64,000 bases of DNA from Streptococcus sanguinis SK1 = NCTC 7863 (GCF_000194945.1 NZ_GL878509.1:1-64000); one strand, 5' to 3'. Shown: positions 44,730 through 53,795, counted from the stretch's first letter. Numbers and translations are program-made. Notes: generated by a model not told the origin, from the letters alone.

Positions 44730-47162
44730 CTAATCAGTTACTGCTGTACTTGACACAGAAGCTGAAGAAGCAGATTGCAGCAAGGCTAGCAATTTTTCTA
44801 CTTCTGCCATGATGTTATTATTATCCATAGTCCCTAAATTAAGATTATTTCGCAATCCTGTTAAGGTCTCAGTTGCATTGGATTTCAAACTTGGATCCGT
44901 CGTCTTTTCAAGTAAGTCTTCCGCCTCTTGCAACTTAGCTTCTACTTTAGCAGTTTCAACTTGAGGTACTTCTGGCTCAGTTGGTGTTTCCTCTTCAACT
45001 TCTTCCTGAGGTTTCTCAGGGCTAACAGCATCCTCCTTGTCATCTTTTTTACCTAAAACATGATCACTTGCATTCCCCCATCCATCGCTAGACTGTGGTC
45101 GCTCATCTGGATGTTCAACATAATACTTGATAGTTGCAAATAAATCCTCTAATGTATAGCCATTAGGAGCTCGGTAAGTCTTATCATCGAACCAAGCAAA
45201 TTTGATGTTGTGGTAGTGATCCTTATGAGGGATAATCAGATTACCATTTTTTACTGCTACAGTATGCTCAACATTGTAAGGCAGACGAACGAGTGGTATC
45301 CGTTTCTCTCCTTGAACACGTTCGTAGATAGCAGCCGCACTTTCTCCACTTGGATTGGCTTTGGAATCATCTGTTGGTGCAGGTGGAAGCAGACCTTTTT
45401 CTTTAGTATACGCCTGAGCAGCTGCTTTTTCTTTAGCTGAAAGACTATCTTTTCCTATCCAGTGACTGTGTCCCATATGAGGGGTTACATAAGCATCTCC
45501 TTCGTCACTGATAATATCCCGGGCATCAAAGATATATCCATCAGATGTCGTATATTTGTCAGCCAGCTGGGCTACTCGAACTTCGGTTTCAGTATACTCA
45601 ATCTGTGAATTTGCTTTGCCGAGACGTTCTGGATGATTGATAGGCGCAAGAAATGCTAATAAGTCATCAATTAATTGCACCTTATCACTTGTTTCATCAT
45701 TCAAACGCTTCACTAAATCATCCAAGGCTTGAAAATCTGACAAACGTCCCTTATTTTCTAGCAATTGCTGATGGGCCTGAGTCAGAAGACCATATACCTT
45801 ATCATAAAACTCTTGATCTTTCGGTTCAACTGATTCTTTCTTAGCTTGCAGGACATTAGGTATGCTTTTCTGCTTCGCCAATTTATTTTCAATCGCTGTA
45901 ATAATCTCTTTAGGCAAGTCTTTAGCTAAAAGATAGCGGGACACTCCTTTATCCTCTAGCACATAACCGTCAGCTATTTTCCTAACGACCTGCTGGATTA
46001 AATCCTTATCCAATGAATCCGCATGTTCCAAATTTAACTTTGGAGGAAGAATCGGTTTTAAAGCTGGTTGAGATGGAGTTAGTATCGGAGTTGGTATAGG
46101 TCTATAAGGTGTCAATCCTAACATAGGTTTATTAGGCTGACTTATAAGAGGAATTGTCCGAGCAATCTTTTCTTCCAATGCCGACATTTGTGTATAAGGA
46201 ATAAAGTGATAATGATTACCATGCGGCACTGCTACTCCATTTTGTGTTCGACTAGTAATTTGTGCTGGATCAAAGATCAAGCCATCTGATTCAACATGAC
46301 GCTGACTAAGTGGAAGATTATAAAGTTGCTGAAGGAGACCCTTAACATCTTCTCCTTGACTCGGTTGATAGTTGTTTAAAATTTGAGTAAAAGTAGGTTG
46401 TGTCTGTATCCAGCCACTGCTTCCATTATTATACGAACGGCTGACTACAGTACTAGCTACTTTTCCTCTACCTGATAGGTAAGCTTGAGCTGCAGCTAGC
46501 TCACTAGGCGACAAATCACTCTTTGGGATATAGTGAAAATGATCACCATGAGGTACAATATACGCATCTCCCGTATCCTCAATAATGTCTGAAGCATTAA
46601 AAACATAGCCATCATCTGTTGTATAACGGCCTTGAGCTCTAGCTGTTGCTACTTCATTGCTTATTTTCGTAACATTATGACCATGTTCCTGCTTTTGACG
46701 ATTAATCTCTTCCTTACTGCGAATATTATCCGCGCGAGCTATATCTTTCAGATAAACATAATATTGGCCATTAACCTTGATAACATATCCACCCTTGACT
46801 TCATTGACAATATCCTCAGTCCTAAGTTGATAGTTGGGATCTTTCATCAAAAGATCTTCGCTGAAAATAGCATCATATGGAACTTTCCCATTATAATAAT
46901 GATAGTGATCACCATGAGAAGTAACATAACCCTGATCAGTAATCTTGATAACAATCTGCTCCGCGTTAATCCCTTCTTTTTTGCTTACTTCGTCAGGCGT
47001 TAACTCCTCAGACTTTTGAACAGCTTGCTTACCATCAATATAGCTAACACGATTGGATTTTTTAATCGAACTGTTTGCCTGATAATAACCTAACTGATGA
47101 GCAAAAAGACCCACAATAGCAATGACAACAATTCCTATTAAGTATTTCTTATTTTTTTCCAT
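44730..47162 (-). CDS. Histidine triad surface protein (Pht family), no lipobox Cys
   Basis: Surface zinc-scavenging histidine triad protein, 810 aa, with five HxxHxH motifs: HGDHYH (83-88), HGDHFH (205-210), HGNHYH (314-319), HMGHSH (562-567) and HKDHYH (646-651). The N-terminal core (SYIDGKQAVQKSEELTPDEV and on) is like pneumococcal PhtD/PhtE. A Pro-rich region (about 345-375) and an acidic C-terminus follow. The hydrophobic N-terminus reads IAIVGLFAHQLG, with Phe where pneumococcal Pht proteins have the lipobox Cys, so it may be anchored by its uncleaved segment or cleaved by signal peptidase I. Tandem AdcR boxes lie upstream. Confidence 0.92.
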   Translation of the reverse strand: MEKNKKYLIGIVVIAIVGLFAHQLGYYQANSSIKKSNRVSYIDGKQAVQKSEELTPDEVSKKEGINAEQIVIKITDQGYVTSHGDHYHYYNGKVPYDAIFSEDLLMKDPNYQLRTEDIVNEVKGGYVIKVNGQYYVYLKDIARADNIRSKEEINRQKQEHGHNVTKISNEVATARAQGRYTTDDGYVFNASDIIEDTGDAYIVPHGDHFHYIPKSDLSPSELAAAQAYLSGRGKVASTVVSRSYNNGSSGWIQTQPTFTQILNNYQPSQGEDVKGLLQQLYNLPLSQRHVESDGLIFDPAQITSRTQNGVAVPHGNHYHFIPYTQMSALEEKIARTIPLISQPNKPMLGLTPYRPIPTPILTPSQPALKPILPPKLNLEHADSLDKDLIQQVVRKIADGYVLEDKGVSRYLLAKDLPKEIITAIENKLAKQKSIPNVLQAKKESVEPKDQEFYDKVYGLLTQAHQQLLENKGRLSDFQALDDLVKRLNDETSDKVQLIDDLLAFLAPINHPERLGKANSQIEYTETEVRVAQLADKYTTSDGYIFDARDIISDEGDAYVTPHMGHSHWIGKDSLSAKEKAAAQAYTKEKGLLPPAPTDDSKANPSGESAAAIYERVQGEKRIPLVRLPYNVEHTVAVKNGNLIIPHKDHYHNIKFAWFDDKTYRAPNGYTLEDLFATIKYYVEHPDERPQSSDGWGNASDHVLGKKDDKEDAVSPEKPQEEVEEETPTEPEVPQVETAKVEAKLQEAEDLLEKTTDPSLKSNATETLTGLRNNLNLGTMDNNNIMAEVEKLLALLQSASSASVSSTAVTD

Positions 47163-47313
47163 TGAATATCACTTTCTTTTTTGATTACATAGAATTCGCT
47201 AAAACCTATCACAATTTACAATTAACTCATAATATACCCCCAAAGAAATCATCTAAATATTTTTTTCTATAAAATATAGCAGAAACTCAATTTTTAACAA
47301 CTTATTAAATTCT

Positions 47314-47337
47314 TTAACTAGTTAATTAACTGGTTAA
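47314..47337. promoter_or_regulatory. Two abutting AdcR operators
   Basis: TTAACTAGTTAA (47314-47325) is followed without a gap by TTAACTGGTTAA (47326-47337). Both match the AdcR zinc-repressor consensus TTAACNRGTTAA. They begin 1 nt downstream of the -10, so AdcR-Zn would block initiation of pht-adcAII. Confidence 0.9.
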
Positions 47338-47338
47338 T

Positions 47339-47367
47339 ATTTTACTCCTCATCATCTAGTCTGTCAA
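47339..47367 (-). promoter_or_regulatory. Promoter of pht-adcAII
   Basis: Minus-strand TTGACA, 17-nt spacer, TAAAAT, immediately upstream of the AdcR boxes. A strong promoter that needs repression when zinc is plentiful. Confidence 0.82.
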
Positions 47368-47431
47368 GATTTTTTTATTAGATTGTAAGAAAAATATTAT
47401 TTATTCTTTACTTGTCCAATTATCATAATAC

Positions 47432-47458
47432 AAAAAACCCACCCTTACGGGCAGGTTT
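47432..47458 (-). terminator. Terminator of fba
   Basis: Minus-strand AAACCTGCCC / GGGTGGGTTT with loop GTAA and a T-run, 23 nt after the fba stop. Confidence 0.9.
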
Positions 47459-47498
47459 CTATTTTGTATGGTTAAGCTAGATTAAGCTTTACCTTCTG
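47432..47498 (-). repeat. Direct repeat of the fba 3' end (copy at fba itself)
   Basis: The 67-nt block containing the last codons of fba, its TAA and its terminator. It is repeated 3,705 nt away at 43727-43793, so that the two copies bracket pht-adcAII. Confidence 0.75.
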
Positions 47499-48363
47499 AA
47501 CCGAATACGTCGATACGTTCTTCAACTGATGCTTGGATAGCTTTTACACCATCAGCCAAGAATTTACGTGGGTCGAAGAGTTTCTTCTTGTCGTATTCTG
47601 CTTCGTTTGCTTCGTAGTCACGAGCAAATTTACGAGTTGCGTTAGCGAATGCGATTTGGCATTCAGTGTTAACGTTAACTTTGGCAACACCAAGTTTAAT
47701 AGCTGCTTGGATTTGGTCATCAGGAATACCTGAACCACCGTGCAATACGATTGGGAAGCCTGGAAGAGCTTCTGTCAATTTCTTCAAGTGGTCAAGGTCA
47801 AGACCTTCCCAGTTTGCTGGGTATGGACCGTGGATGTTACCGATACCAGCTGCCAAGAAGTCGATTCCAGTTTCAACCATTGCTTTAGCGTCTTCGATTG
47901 GAGCCAATTCACCTTTACCGATGATACCGTCTTCTTCACCACCGATAGTACCAACTTCAGCTTCTACTGAGATACCTTTAGCGTGTGCTTTTTCAACAAC
48001 ATCTTTAGCCAATTTAAGGTTTTCTTCTACTGGAAGGTGTGAACCATCAAACATGATAGAAGTGTAACCAACTTCGATACACTCAAGTGCATCTTCGTAG
48101 TGACCATGGTCCAAGTGAATCGCAACTGGTACAGTGATGCCCATTGATTCTACAAGGTTAGCGATCAAGTTACGAGCAACTTTGTAGCCACCCATGTATT
48201 TAGCAGCACCCATTGAAGTTTGGATAAGCACTGGTGCTTTCTTAGCTTCTGCCGCACGCAGGATAGCTTGAGTCCACTCAAGGTTGTTTGTGTTGAATCC
48301 ACCAACTGCGTAACCATTGTCACGAGCTGCTTGGACAAATTTTTCTGCTGAAACGATTGCCAT
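47482..48363 (-). CDS. fba: Class II fructose-bisphosphate aldolase
   Basis: Zinc-dependent glycolytic aldolase splitting fructose-1,6-bisphosphate, 293 aa. Class II landmarks are HLDHGHYEDALECIEVGYTS (truncated core), SVEAEVGTIGGEEDG, GNIHGPYP and LHGGSGIPDDQ, with the metal-binding histidines in HLDHGH, NIHG and LHGG. Monocistronic, RBS GAGGAGG, with an extended -10 (TGATAAAAT, 48414-48422) upstream. Codon use is strongly biased, as expected for a highly expressed gene. Confidence 0.97.
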   Translation of the reverse strand: MAIVSAEKFVQAARDNGYAVGGFNTNNLEWTQAILRAAEAKKAPVLIQTSMGAAKYMGGYKVARNLIANLVESMGITVPVAIHLDHGHYEDALECIEVGYTSIMFDGSHLPVEENLKLAKDVVEKAHAKGISVEAEVGTIGGEEDGIIGKGELAPIEDAKAMVETGIDFLAAGIGNIHGPYPANWEGLDLDHLKKLTEALPGFPIVLHGGSGIPDDQIQAAIKLGVAKVNVNTECQIAFANATRKFARDYEANEAEYDKKKLFDPRKFLADGVKAIQASVEERIDVFGSEGKA

Positions 48364-48540
48364 TCTTATCAGGCCTCCTCTTATTTTTTGTGGTTAAACC
48401 ACTTACATTGTTTATTTTATCACTTTTTCACTAAAATTGCTAGTTTTTCCTGAAATTTTAAAGAATTACAGGGAGACACTCAGCCTCTTTAAGCGTCTCT
48501 AGTGGAAAAAGAAAAAGCTGACCAAAGCCAGCTTACTTGA

Positions 48541-48626
48541 TGCGGAGAGAGGGACTTGAACCCTCACGACCTAAAGCGGTCACAGGATCCTTAGTCCTGC
48601 GCGTCTGCCAATTCCGCCATCCCCGC
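48541..48626 (-). tRNA. tRNA-Leu (anticodon AAG)
   Basis: An 86-nt class II tRNA with acceptor GCGGGGA / TCTCCGC, a long variable arm (GTGACCGC...GTCGTGA region) and GGTTCAAGTCC. The anticodon stem-loop CAGGA-CTAAGGA-TCCTG gives anticodon AAG, reading CTT/CTC. CCA is not encoded. Confidence 0.93.
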
Positions 48627-48642
48627 GATTGAGTACCTTACT

Positions 48643-48671
48643 AGTATAACAGGACAGCTAAGGCTTGTCAA
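48643..48671 (-). promoter_or_regulatory. Promoter of tRNA-Leu
   Basis: Minus-strand TTGACA, 17-nt spacer, TATACT, ending 16 nt before the tRNA. Confidence 0.82.
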
Positions 48672-48770
48672 GAAAATTTTTGACTTTATTTCAAAAAATC
48701 AACTTTCTACTCAATCAGCAAATTTAGGAAATCTAAGCGAAAATGAAGCTAAGGAAGGAACACCGAAAAC

Positions 48771-49181
48771 TCAAGGTTGCTGAGTCGCAATAAAGACAGC
48801 CACCGTTTGGTCGGGATCGTATTTTTCAAAGTCAATAGTGTAGTCCCGATGAAGCTCACCTGTTTCTTCTGCCTGCCAAATCCTCTGCCAAGCATGAAGA
48901 ATCGCTTGCGTATCTTCCTTATCCGCTTCAAATACTTGATAGGTCTGCTCGGATGTATCAAAATCATAGACGTCCCCATCTGTCAAACGACAGATAGAGA
49001 GGCTGTAGTCTCCTTTGTAATCACTAGCATAGTCATGATAGACAGCATAAACCGGTTCCCCTTGGGCAAAAGCTTCTTTCACCGCTTCCTCTTGTTCCTG
49101 CCAGAGAGCCTGGATTTTTTCTATACAATGCTCATCTTGAAAATTATTAGTACGAATACTAGCTAAAATGTTTAGAAACAT
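48771..49181 (-). CDS. Small acidic protein, possible GyrI-like effector-binding domain
   Basis: 136-aa cytoplasmic protein. The pattern LWQEQEEAVKEAF, then VYAVYHDYASDYKGDYSLSI, then the C-terminal DYTIDFEKYDPD with TVAVFIATQQ, resembles free-standing GyrI-like/AraC effector-binding (Cass2-type) domains. Those bind small or cationic ligands. The match is by pattern only. RBS GGAGGGAAGAAG is strong. No operon partner is evident. Confidence 0.75.
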   Translation of the reverse strand: MFLNILASIRTNNFQDEHCIEKIQALWQEQEEAVKEAFAQGEPVYAVYHDYASDYKGDYSLSICRLTDGDVYDFDTSEQTYQVFEADKEDTQAILHAWQRIWQAEETGELHRDYTIDFEKYDPDQTVAVFIATQQP

Positions 49182-49251
49182 CTTCTTCCCTCCTTTTGTT
49201 TTTTATTATAACATTTCTCTAAAAAAGTCGCTTAGGTCAGACAAAGCAAGT

Positions 49252-50865
49252 CTATCTATCCGAGCTCTTTTCTACCGCTGCTGTGACAAAGGCTGTATAA
49301 AGACCTTCAGGTCGGTTCGGTCGGCTAGAAAGCTCTGGGTGATACTGACAGGCTACGAAGAATTTATTTTCTGGGATTTCCACTATTTCGACCAAGCGAT
49401 TGTCTGGTGAAACTCCTGAAAATACAAATCCAGCTGCCTCAAACTGCTCGCGGAAAGCATTGTTAAACTCATAACGATGACGGTGACGGCGCTGCACGAC
49501 TTCTTGATAGTCGTAAGCCGCTGCTGCCTTAGAGCCACTCTTAAGTTTAGAAGGATAGAGCCCCAATCTCAGCGTTCCACCCAAGTCTTCGACATCAATC
49601 TGATCACGCATGAGGTCAATAATCGGATACGGTGTGTCTGGATTGAGCTCCGCTGAGTTGGCATCCGCCAATCCTAGGACATGACGGGCGAATTCGACAC
49701 AGGTTAACTGCATGCCCAAACAAATCCCCAACATAGGCACATCCTGCTCACGCGCATAGCGGATTGCCTGAATCTTCCCCTCAGTTCCTCTCTGACCAAA
49801 GCCGCCCGGAACAATAATCCCATCCGCACTTCCAAGAAGCTCTGCTGCATTTTCAGCAGTTACCTGATTCGCATCGATCCAGTTAATCTTAACTTCCGCA
49901 TCATTGGCATAGCCGGCATGCTTGAGCGCTTCGACAACTGAAATATAGGCATCTGGCAACTCGACATACTTGCCGACCAGAGCAATTCGGACCTGACTTT
50001 TCAGATTCATCACTTTTTCTACCATAGCTGACCACTCTGTCATATCTGCCGCCGGCGTATCCAGCTTCAGATGGTCACAGACGATCTGGTCCATCTTTTG
50101 CGCCTGCAAATTGAGAGGAATTTGGTAGAGATGCTCCACATCTAGTGACTCAATGACCGCCTCAGGCGCTACATCGCAGAATTGAGCCAGTTTATTTTTG
50201 ATGTTTTGCCCAGCTGGCTCTTCTGTGCGGATGACCAGCATATTAGGCTGAATCCCCAGACCGCGCAACTCTTTGACAGAATGCTGAGTCGGCTTGGTCT
50301 TCATTTCTCCGGCTGCCTTGAGATAGGGCAGGAGGGTCGTATGGATATACATGACATTATCTGCACCGACGTCCGCCTTCATCTGGCGCAAAGCTTCTAA
50401 GAAAGGAAGAGACTCGATATCCCCCACTGTGCCACCGACCTCTGTGATAATCACATCCGAGTCCGTCGTCCGTGCAGCCCGCTTGATCTTGTCCTTGAGA
50501 GCATCTGTAATATGCGGAATGACTTGGACCGTCGCCCCCAGATACTCGCCTTTACGCTCCTTGCGTAGGACTTCGCTATAGATCTTACCAGTGGTGACAT
50601 TGGAGTATTTATTGAGATTAATGTCAATAAAACGCTCATAGTGCCCCAGATCCAGATCCGTCTCGGCTCCATCATCTGTGACAAACACTTCCCCATGCTG
50701 GTAAGGGCTCATGGTGCCGGGATCAATGTTGATATAAGGGTCAAATTTCTGAATCGTAACCTTGAGGCCTCGATTCTTCAAAAGGCGGCCCAAGCTAGCT
50801 GCCACAATCCCTTTTCCGATAGAAGAAACCACACCACCGGTGACAAAAATATATTTAGTTGACAT
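49252..50865 (-). CDS. pyrG: CTP synthase
   Basis: Glutamine-dependent amination of UTP to CTP, 537 aa. The N-terminal synthetase domain begins [17 protein letters not shown], with [20 protein letters not shown]. The C-terminal class I glutamine amidotransferase domain has nucleophile Cys in LGICLGMQL and the His-Glu pair in [11 protein letters not shown]. It is monocistronic; its 145-nt leader contains a GGGC start and a terminator, indicating CTP-sensitive attenuation. Confidence 0.97.
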   Translation of the reverse strand: MSTKYIFVTGGVVSSIGKGIVAASLGRLLKNRGLKVTIQKFDPYINIDPGTMSPYQHGEVFVTDDGAETDLDLGHYERFIDINLNKYSNVTTGKIYSEVLRKERKGEYLGATVQVIPHITDALKDKIKRAARTTDSDVIITEVGGTVGDIESLPFLEALRQMKADVGADNVMYIHTTLLPYLKAAGEMKTKPTQHSVKELRGLGIQPNMLVIRTEEPAGQNIKNKLAQFCDVAPEAVIESLDVEHLYQIPLNLQAQKMDQIVCDHLKLDTPAADMTEWSAMVEKVMNLKSQVRIALVGKYVELPDAYISVVEALKHAGYANDAEVKINWIDANQVTAENAAELLGSADGIIVPGGFGQRGTEGKIQAIRYAREQDVPMLGICLGMQLTCVEFARHVLGLADANSAELNPDTPYPIIDLMRDQIDVEDLGGTLRLGLYPSKLKSGSKAAAAYDYQEVVQRRHRHRYEFNNAFREQFEAAGFVFSGVSPDNRLVEIVEIPENKFFVACQYHPELSSRPNRPEGLYTAFVTAAVEKSSDR

Positions 50866-51010
50866 ACGTGCTCCTTTTCATAAAACAATTCGTTCCAGCA
50901 AGCATCACAGTTGCTGAAATCTTATCTAGAGGAGGATTTTCCATAATCTGTCTGAAAAAGAAAAATAGCTCCCTGAAAACAGGAAGCTCTGACCTCTAAA
51001 AGAGGTGCCC
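50866..51010 (-). promoter_or_regulatory. pyrG leader: CTP-sensing attenuator
   Basis: Predicted transcript begins GGGCACCUCUUUU. The leader then forms a small ACCTCT/AGAGGT hairpin and an intrinsic terminator at 50961-50988 (AGCTTCCTG / CAGGGAGCT, then ATTTTTCTTTTT). GGGC at +1 with a pyrimidine-rich tract before or in the terminator stem is the arrangement established for pyrG in B. subtilis and lactococci. There, low CTP stalls RNA polymerase at C4, extra G residues are added and antitermination follows. Confidence 0.75.
50961..50988 (-). terminator. Intrinsic terminator within the pyrG leader
   Basis: Stem AGCTTCCTG / CAGGGAGCT (one mismatch) with a TTTT loop and trailing U-rich run. It lies about 95 nt upstream of the pyrG ATG. 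Confidence 0.85.
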
Positions 51011-51017
51011 GAACAGT

Positions 51018-51046
51018 ATAATATCGCAAACCTAAAAAAATGTCAA
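51018..51046 (-). promoter_or_regulatory. Promoter of pyrG
   Basis: Minus-strand TTGACA, 17-nt spacer, TATTAT; the GGGC start at 51010 is 8 nt past the -10. Confidence 0.82.
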
Positions 51047-51063
51047 ATGTTTTCATTCGGTTT

Positions 51064-51150
51064 TCATTCATTCTCACCAATACTGATGACATGTGTTTCA
51101 AATTCTACATCGGGCATGCACTCTGCTAAATCGTGTCGGATTCCTTTCAA
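51064..51150 (-). pseudogene. 3' remnant of a second B3/4-domain gene copy
   Basis: 66 nt (51078-51143) match the 3' end of the intact B3/4 gene (53807-53872) at 64 positions. Translation gives IRHDLAECMPDVEFETHVIS followed by IGENE and a TGA, against the intact IRHDLAECMPDLEFETHVIS and IEEN. Upstream the similarity fades within about 10 nt and an in-frame stop follows, so no start exists. It lies directly between the ABC permease and the pyrG promoter. Confidence 0.85.
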
Positions 51151-51190
51151 GATTTCCGACTTCTTATCTTAAAAATCTTCATGCTGTTTC

Positions 51191-52897
51191 TCACCATTCT
51201 GATAAGAATTCTGCCTGCCGATTATCATCCCTGATTTTTTTAACCTTTTGAATAAATAAAAATCTGATGATAAAACATAGGGCATTCAAGATAACAAACA
51301 TATAAACAAAGGTCATCCAGTTGAGCTGGAATGGCATATAGTCACCTGTCTGAAGAGAAGTCATAATCTGGATATTCCTTGCAGCATAGATGGCCACAGG
51401 CAGAGTGAGCAAGAAAAGTAGATTGCTGATCACAATGTAGGGGTTAAGCAGGATACGATAAACCTCTCTCTCCTCATATCCTAGTAAATCAAACATCAAT
51501 AGAGTCTTCATATTACCATTCAAGCCAATAAACACTGCTAGGTAAATCAATAAACATCCCGTTATGACACCGATACTTTGGTTGATAATAGCACTTGCTT
51601 TGTTGGCGGTCTGACTTCTTTGTACAGCTGATAATTTTTCCTCTAGGGAGCGAACTTTTCCTTCACCTTTTTCTTGAGGCTTATTGGTCAATCTACCATT
51701 AAAAATATCATTAGTCTCATCTACCATGACGGATGCTTGGTCTTTGGGAATATATATTGTCTTTAAATCAGCATTCTCCGCAAATCCAGCTATCTTTATC
51801 TGATGTTGCTTTCCCTTTACTCTTAGCTCTAGAGTATCCCCAACTTTAAGACCATAATTCTCTCGCAATTCAGGATTTACAAAGACACCTTGTGTGGGAT
51901 CTAGAATTTCTCCCTTACTGTCAATGAGCTGAAACAAGTCATTTTGGTTGGTAAATGCAAGGGCATGATAAGCTATAGCTTCGCCTTTTATCATTAGCTC
52001 AACATCGTATCTCAGATAGGTTACAGAATCTGAAGCTGACCCAGCCTCCTCCTTTCGGTAGTTATCATAGCTGATATCATAAGAATAGTTCCGGCCTTCC
52101 TTCTGAGATTCAAGGATTTTAGAGGAGCTAAAAGTAAGAGACAGGCTTAAGACGAACATGATGCTAAACGTAACGATAGCAATCAACAGGAGACCTAAGG
52201 TGCTAAAATGATTTAGAGTTAGCTTAAATTTGAATTTATGCTTCATCGGCAGCTTTTGAATCAGCTTCTCCATCAAACCAGGACGGATGCTTTTTCCGTC
52301 AGTCTGTTTCATCATTAGAGCAAGGTCTGTCTTTCTCACCGTCAGTCCTGCCAGATAAGTAACAGCTCCTAAGAAAAGACTTAGGAAGAGGGTTCCCGTC
52401 ATAACCGACTGCAGAGAAAGTCCTTTACTCAATCCTTGCACGAGATAGGTCTGGCTATTCGCAGAAAGGAGGATATCGGAAGCCCAGAAGCCCAAGACTA
52501 AGCCAAGCAAGGAACTGATTAAGGATAACCCGCAGATTAATAGCGCATAGCTTGCCAGCACACTGGAGAAAGAAAAGCCAAGGGACATCAGCTGGGCTAG
52601 CTGCACTCGATTTCTTTGGAGCGTCCCTCTGATGAATAAGAACAAAATGAGGGAGAATATGGCTACCATAGCGACAGTAATGTTTCTGATTAAGAGTTGA
52701 TTACTTTTCAAAGCTGTGAAATAATTAGCCTCATTGCCTGATAATTGCTCTCCACCTAAACGAAGTAAATTGGCATCAATCGCGAAATGAACGAAGAAGT
52801 ACATAAAGGAAGTGAAGATTATAATCAGAGATAGAATGGACACCATTGTCCTCTTAGCAAAAAAGTCTCTGGATAGATATTTAAACAGCAACCCCAT
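51191..52897 (-). CDS. FtsX-type ABC transporter permease
   Basis: 568-aa membrane protein with a membrane segment near 17-38, three further segments by about residue 185, one near 232, an extracytoplasmic domain (about 255-430) and three C-terminal segments. This is a two-FtsX-domain layout of the BceB/MacB-like transporters that handle peptide antibiotics or lipoproteins. DTLELRVKGKQHQIKIAGFA lies in the extracellular domain. It starts 1 nt after the ATPase stop. No adjacent two-component system is present. The pair sits inside a duplicated-end insertion. Confidence 0.85.
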   Translation of the reverse strand: MGLLFKYLSRDFFAKRTMVSILSLIIIFTSFMYFFVHFAIDANLLRLGGEQLSGNEANYFTALKSNQLLIRNITVAMVAIFSLILFLFIRGTLQRNRVQLAQLMSLGFSFSSVLASYALLICGLSLISSLLGLVLGFWASDILLSANSQTYLVQGLSKGLSLQSVMTGTLFLSLFLGAVTYLAGLTVRKTDLALMMKQTDGKSIRPGLMEKLIQKLPMKHKFKFKLTLNHFSTLGLLLIAIVTFSIMFVLSLSLTFSSSKILESQKEGRNYSYDISYDNYRKEEAGSASDSVTYLRYDVELMIKGEAIAYHALAFTNQNDLFQLIDSKGEILDPTQGVFVNPELRENYGLKVGDTLELRVKGKQHQIKIAGFAENADLKTIYIPKDQASVMVDETNDIFNGRLTNKPQEKGEGKVRSLEEKLSAVQRSQTANKASAIINQSIGVITGCLLIYLAVFIGLNGNMKTLLMFDLLGYEEREVYRILLNPYIVISNLLFLLTLPVAIYAARNIQIMTSLQTGDYMPFQLNWMTFVYMFVILNALCFIIRFLFIQKVKKIRDDNRQAEFLSEW

Positions 52898-52898
52898 A

Positions 52899-53600
52899 TT
52901 AAATCTCCCAACTCATTTGATCCGGCGACAACTTCTCCATATTCATGTCGTCCCTAACAATACGGCCATCTTCCAAGAGCAGTATTCGGTCTGCTGTTCT
53001 GGCAATTTCTCGATTATGTGTCGTAAAAAGGATACTGGTTCCGTAGTTTTGCTTGATAACATGCAATAAAACAATAATGTTCTTACTATTTTCGCTGTCC
53101 AGAGCGCCAGTCGCCTCATCACAAAACAAAATAGTTGGTTTCTTGATCACAGCTCTGGCAATGCAGACCCTCTGCTGCTCACCGCCCGACAGCTGATGAG
53201 GATATTTGTTCAAAAACTTCTCAATTCCCAATAGCAAAGCCAATTCTTCTAAGTCTGCTGCCTCTGCGGCATACTTGCTGCCCAGTTGAATGTTCTCCTC
53301 CACTGTCAGATTAGGAATTAGCATATAGTGCTGAAAGACCAAACCAATGTCTTCTCTCCTAAACTTAGCCACTGCCGATTTGCTCAGCTGACCTATCTCC
53401 TTTCCTTTGTATAAGACCTGTCCAGAACTTGGTTTCAGTAGAGAAGATAGGATATTAAGCATCGTTGACTTTCCTGAGCCGCTGTGACCCAAGATTGCTA
53501 CAAACTGCCCCTGATCAATTTTTAGATCCGTATTCTGCAGGACATACTCATCCTCATATTTTTTGCTGATTGATTTAGCTTCTAATAGTGTTTCTGTCAT
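52899..53600 (-). CDS. ABC transporter ATP-binding protein (MacB/LolD-like)
   Basis: ATPase partner of the FtsX-type permease, 233 aa from the ATG at 53600, which has AAAAGGAG 6 nt upstream; the longer start is unsupported. Walker [10 protein letters not shown] (about 38-46), Q-loop [12 protein letters not shown], signature LSGGEQQR, Walker [13 protein letters not shown], switch His in TTHNRE. Substrate unknown. An extended -10 (TGGTATAAT) and a CodY-like site lie upstream. Confidence 0.9.
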   Translation of the reverse strand: MTETLLEAKSISKKYEDEYVLQNTDLKIDQGQFVAILGHSGSGKSTMLNILSSLLKPSSGQVLYKGKEIGQLSKSAVAKFRREDIGLVFQHYMLIPNLTVEENIQLGSKYAAEAADLEELALLLGIEKFLNKYPHQLSGGEQQRVCIARAVIKKPTILFCDEATGALDSENSKNIIVLLHVIKQNYGTSILFTTHNREIARTADRILLLEDGRIVRDDMNMEKLSPDQMSWEI

Positions 53601-53622
53601 CGCACGCTCCTTTTCTTTTTTT

Positions 53623-53631
53623 ATTATACCA
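53623..53631 (-). promoter_or_regulatory. Extended -10 promoter of the FtsX-type ABC operon
   Basis: Minus-strand TGGTATAAT with no good -35, about 25 nt before the ATG at 53600. Confidence 0.55.
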
Positions 53632-53653
53632 TTTTTTATTGAGTAATGTCTCC

Positions 53654-53668
53654 TATTTTCAGAAAAGC
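53654..53668. promoter_or_regulatory. Possible CodY operator at the FtsX-type ABC operon
   Basis: Minus-strand GCTTTTCTGAAAATA matches AATTTTCWGAAAATT at 12 of 15 positions with the central TTTTCTGAAAAT intact. It lies about 25 nt upstream of the -10, a similar position to the box at the ami promoter. Confidence 0.5.
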
Positions 53669-53728
53669 AAACTGTGCTCATTTCTCATTATTTCAACCAC
53701 GACTCTGACAAAAGAAATCAAAAGCATG

Positions 53729-53756
53729 CAAAAAAGCTCCCTAAAAACAGGAAGCT
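53729..53756 (-). terminator. Terminator of the B3/4-domain gene
   Basis: Minus-strand AGCTTCCT / AGGGAGCT (one mismatch) then TTTTTTG, 40 nt after the stop. It resembles the pyrG leader terminator at 50961-50988. Confidence 0.78.
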
Positions 53757-53795
53757 GCTAGTCAGTGAAAATCAAAATTGGAAAGCCTATTCCAG

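Larger units (their letters stand above)
47163..47431. other. Leader and promoter region of pht-adcAII
   Basis: AT-rich, with no ORF. It holds the promoter, two abutting AdcR boxes and a leader of about 150 nt before the pht ATG. I see no riboswitch-like structure. Confidence 0.6.

Noticed and set aside
48420..48475. CodY-like sequence upstream of fba
   Set aside because: AAATTTCAGGAAAAA has four mismatches to the consensus, which is expected by chance in AT-rich DNA.
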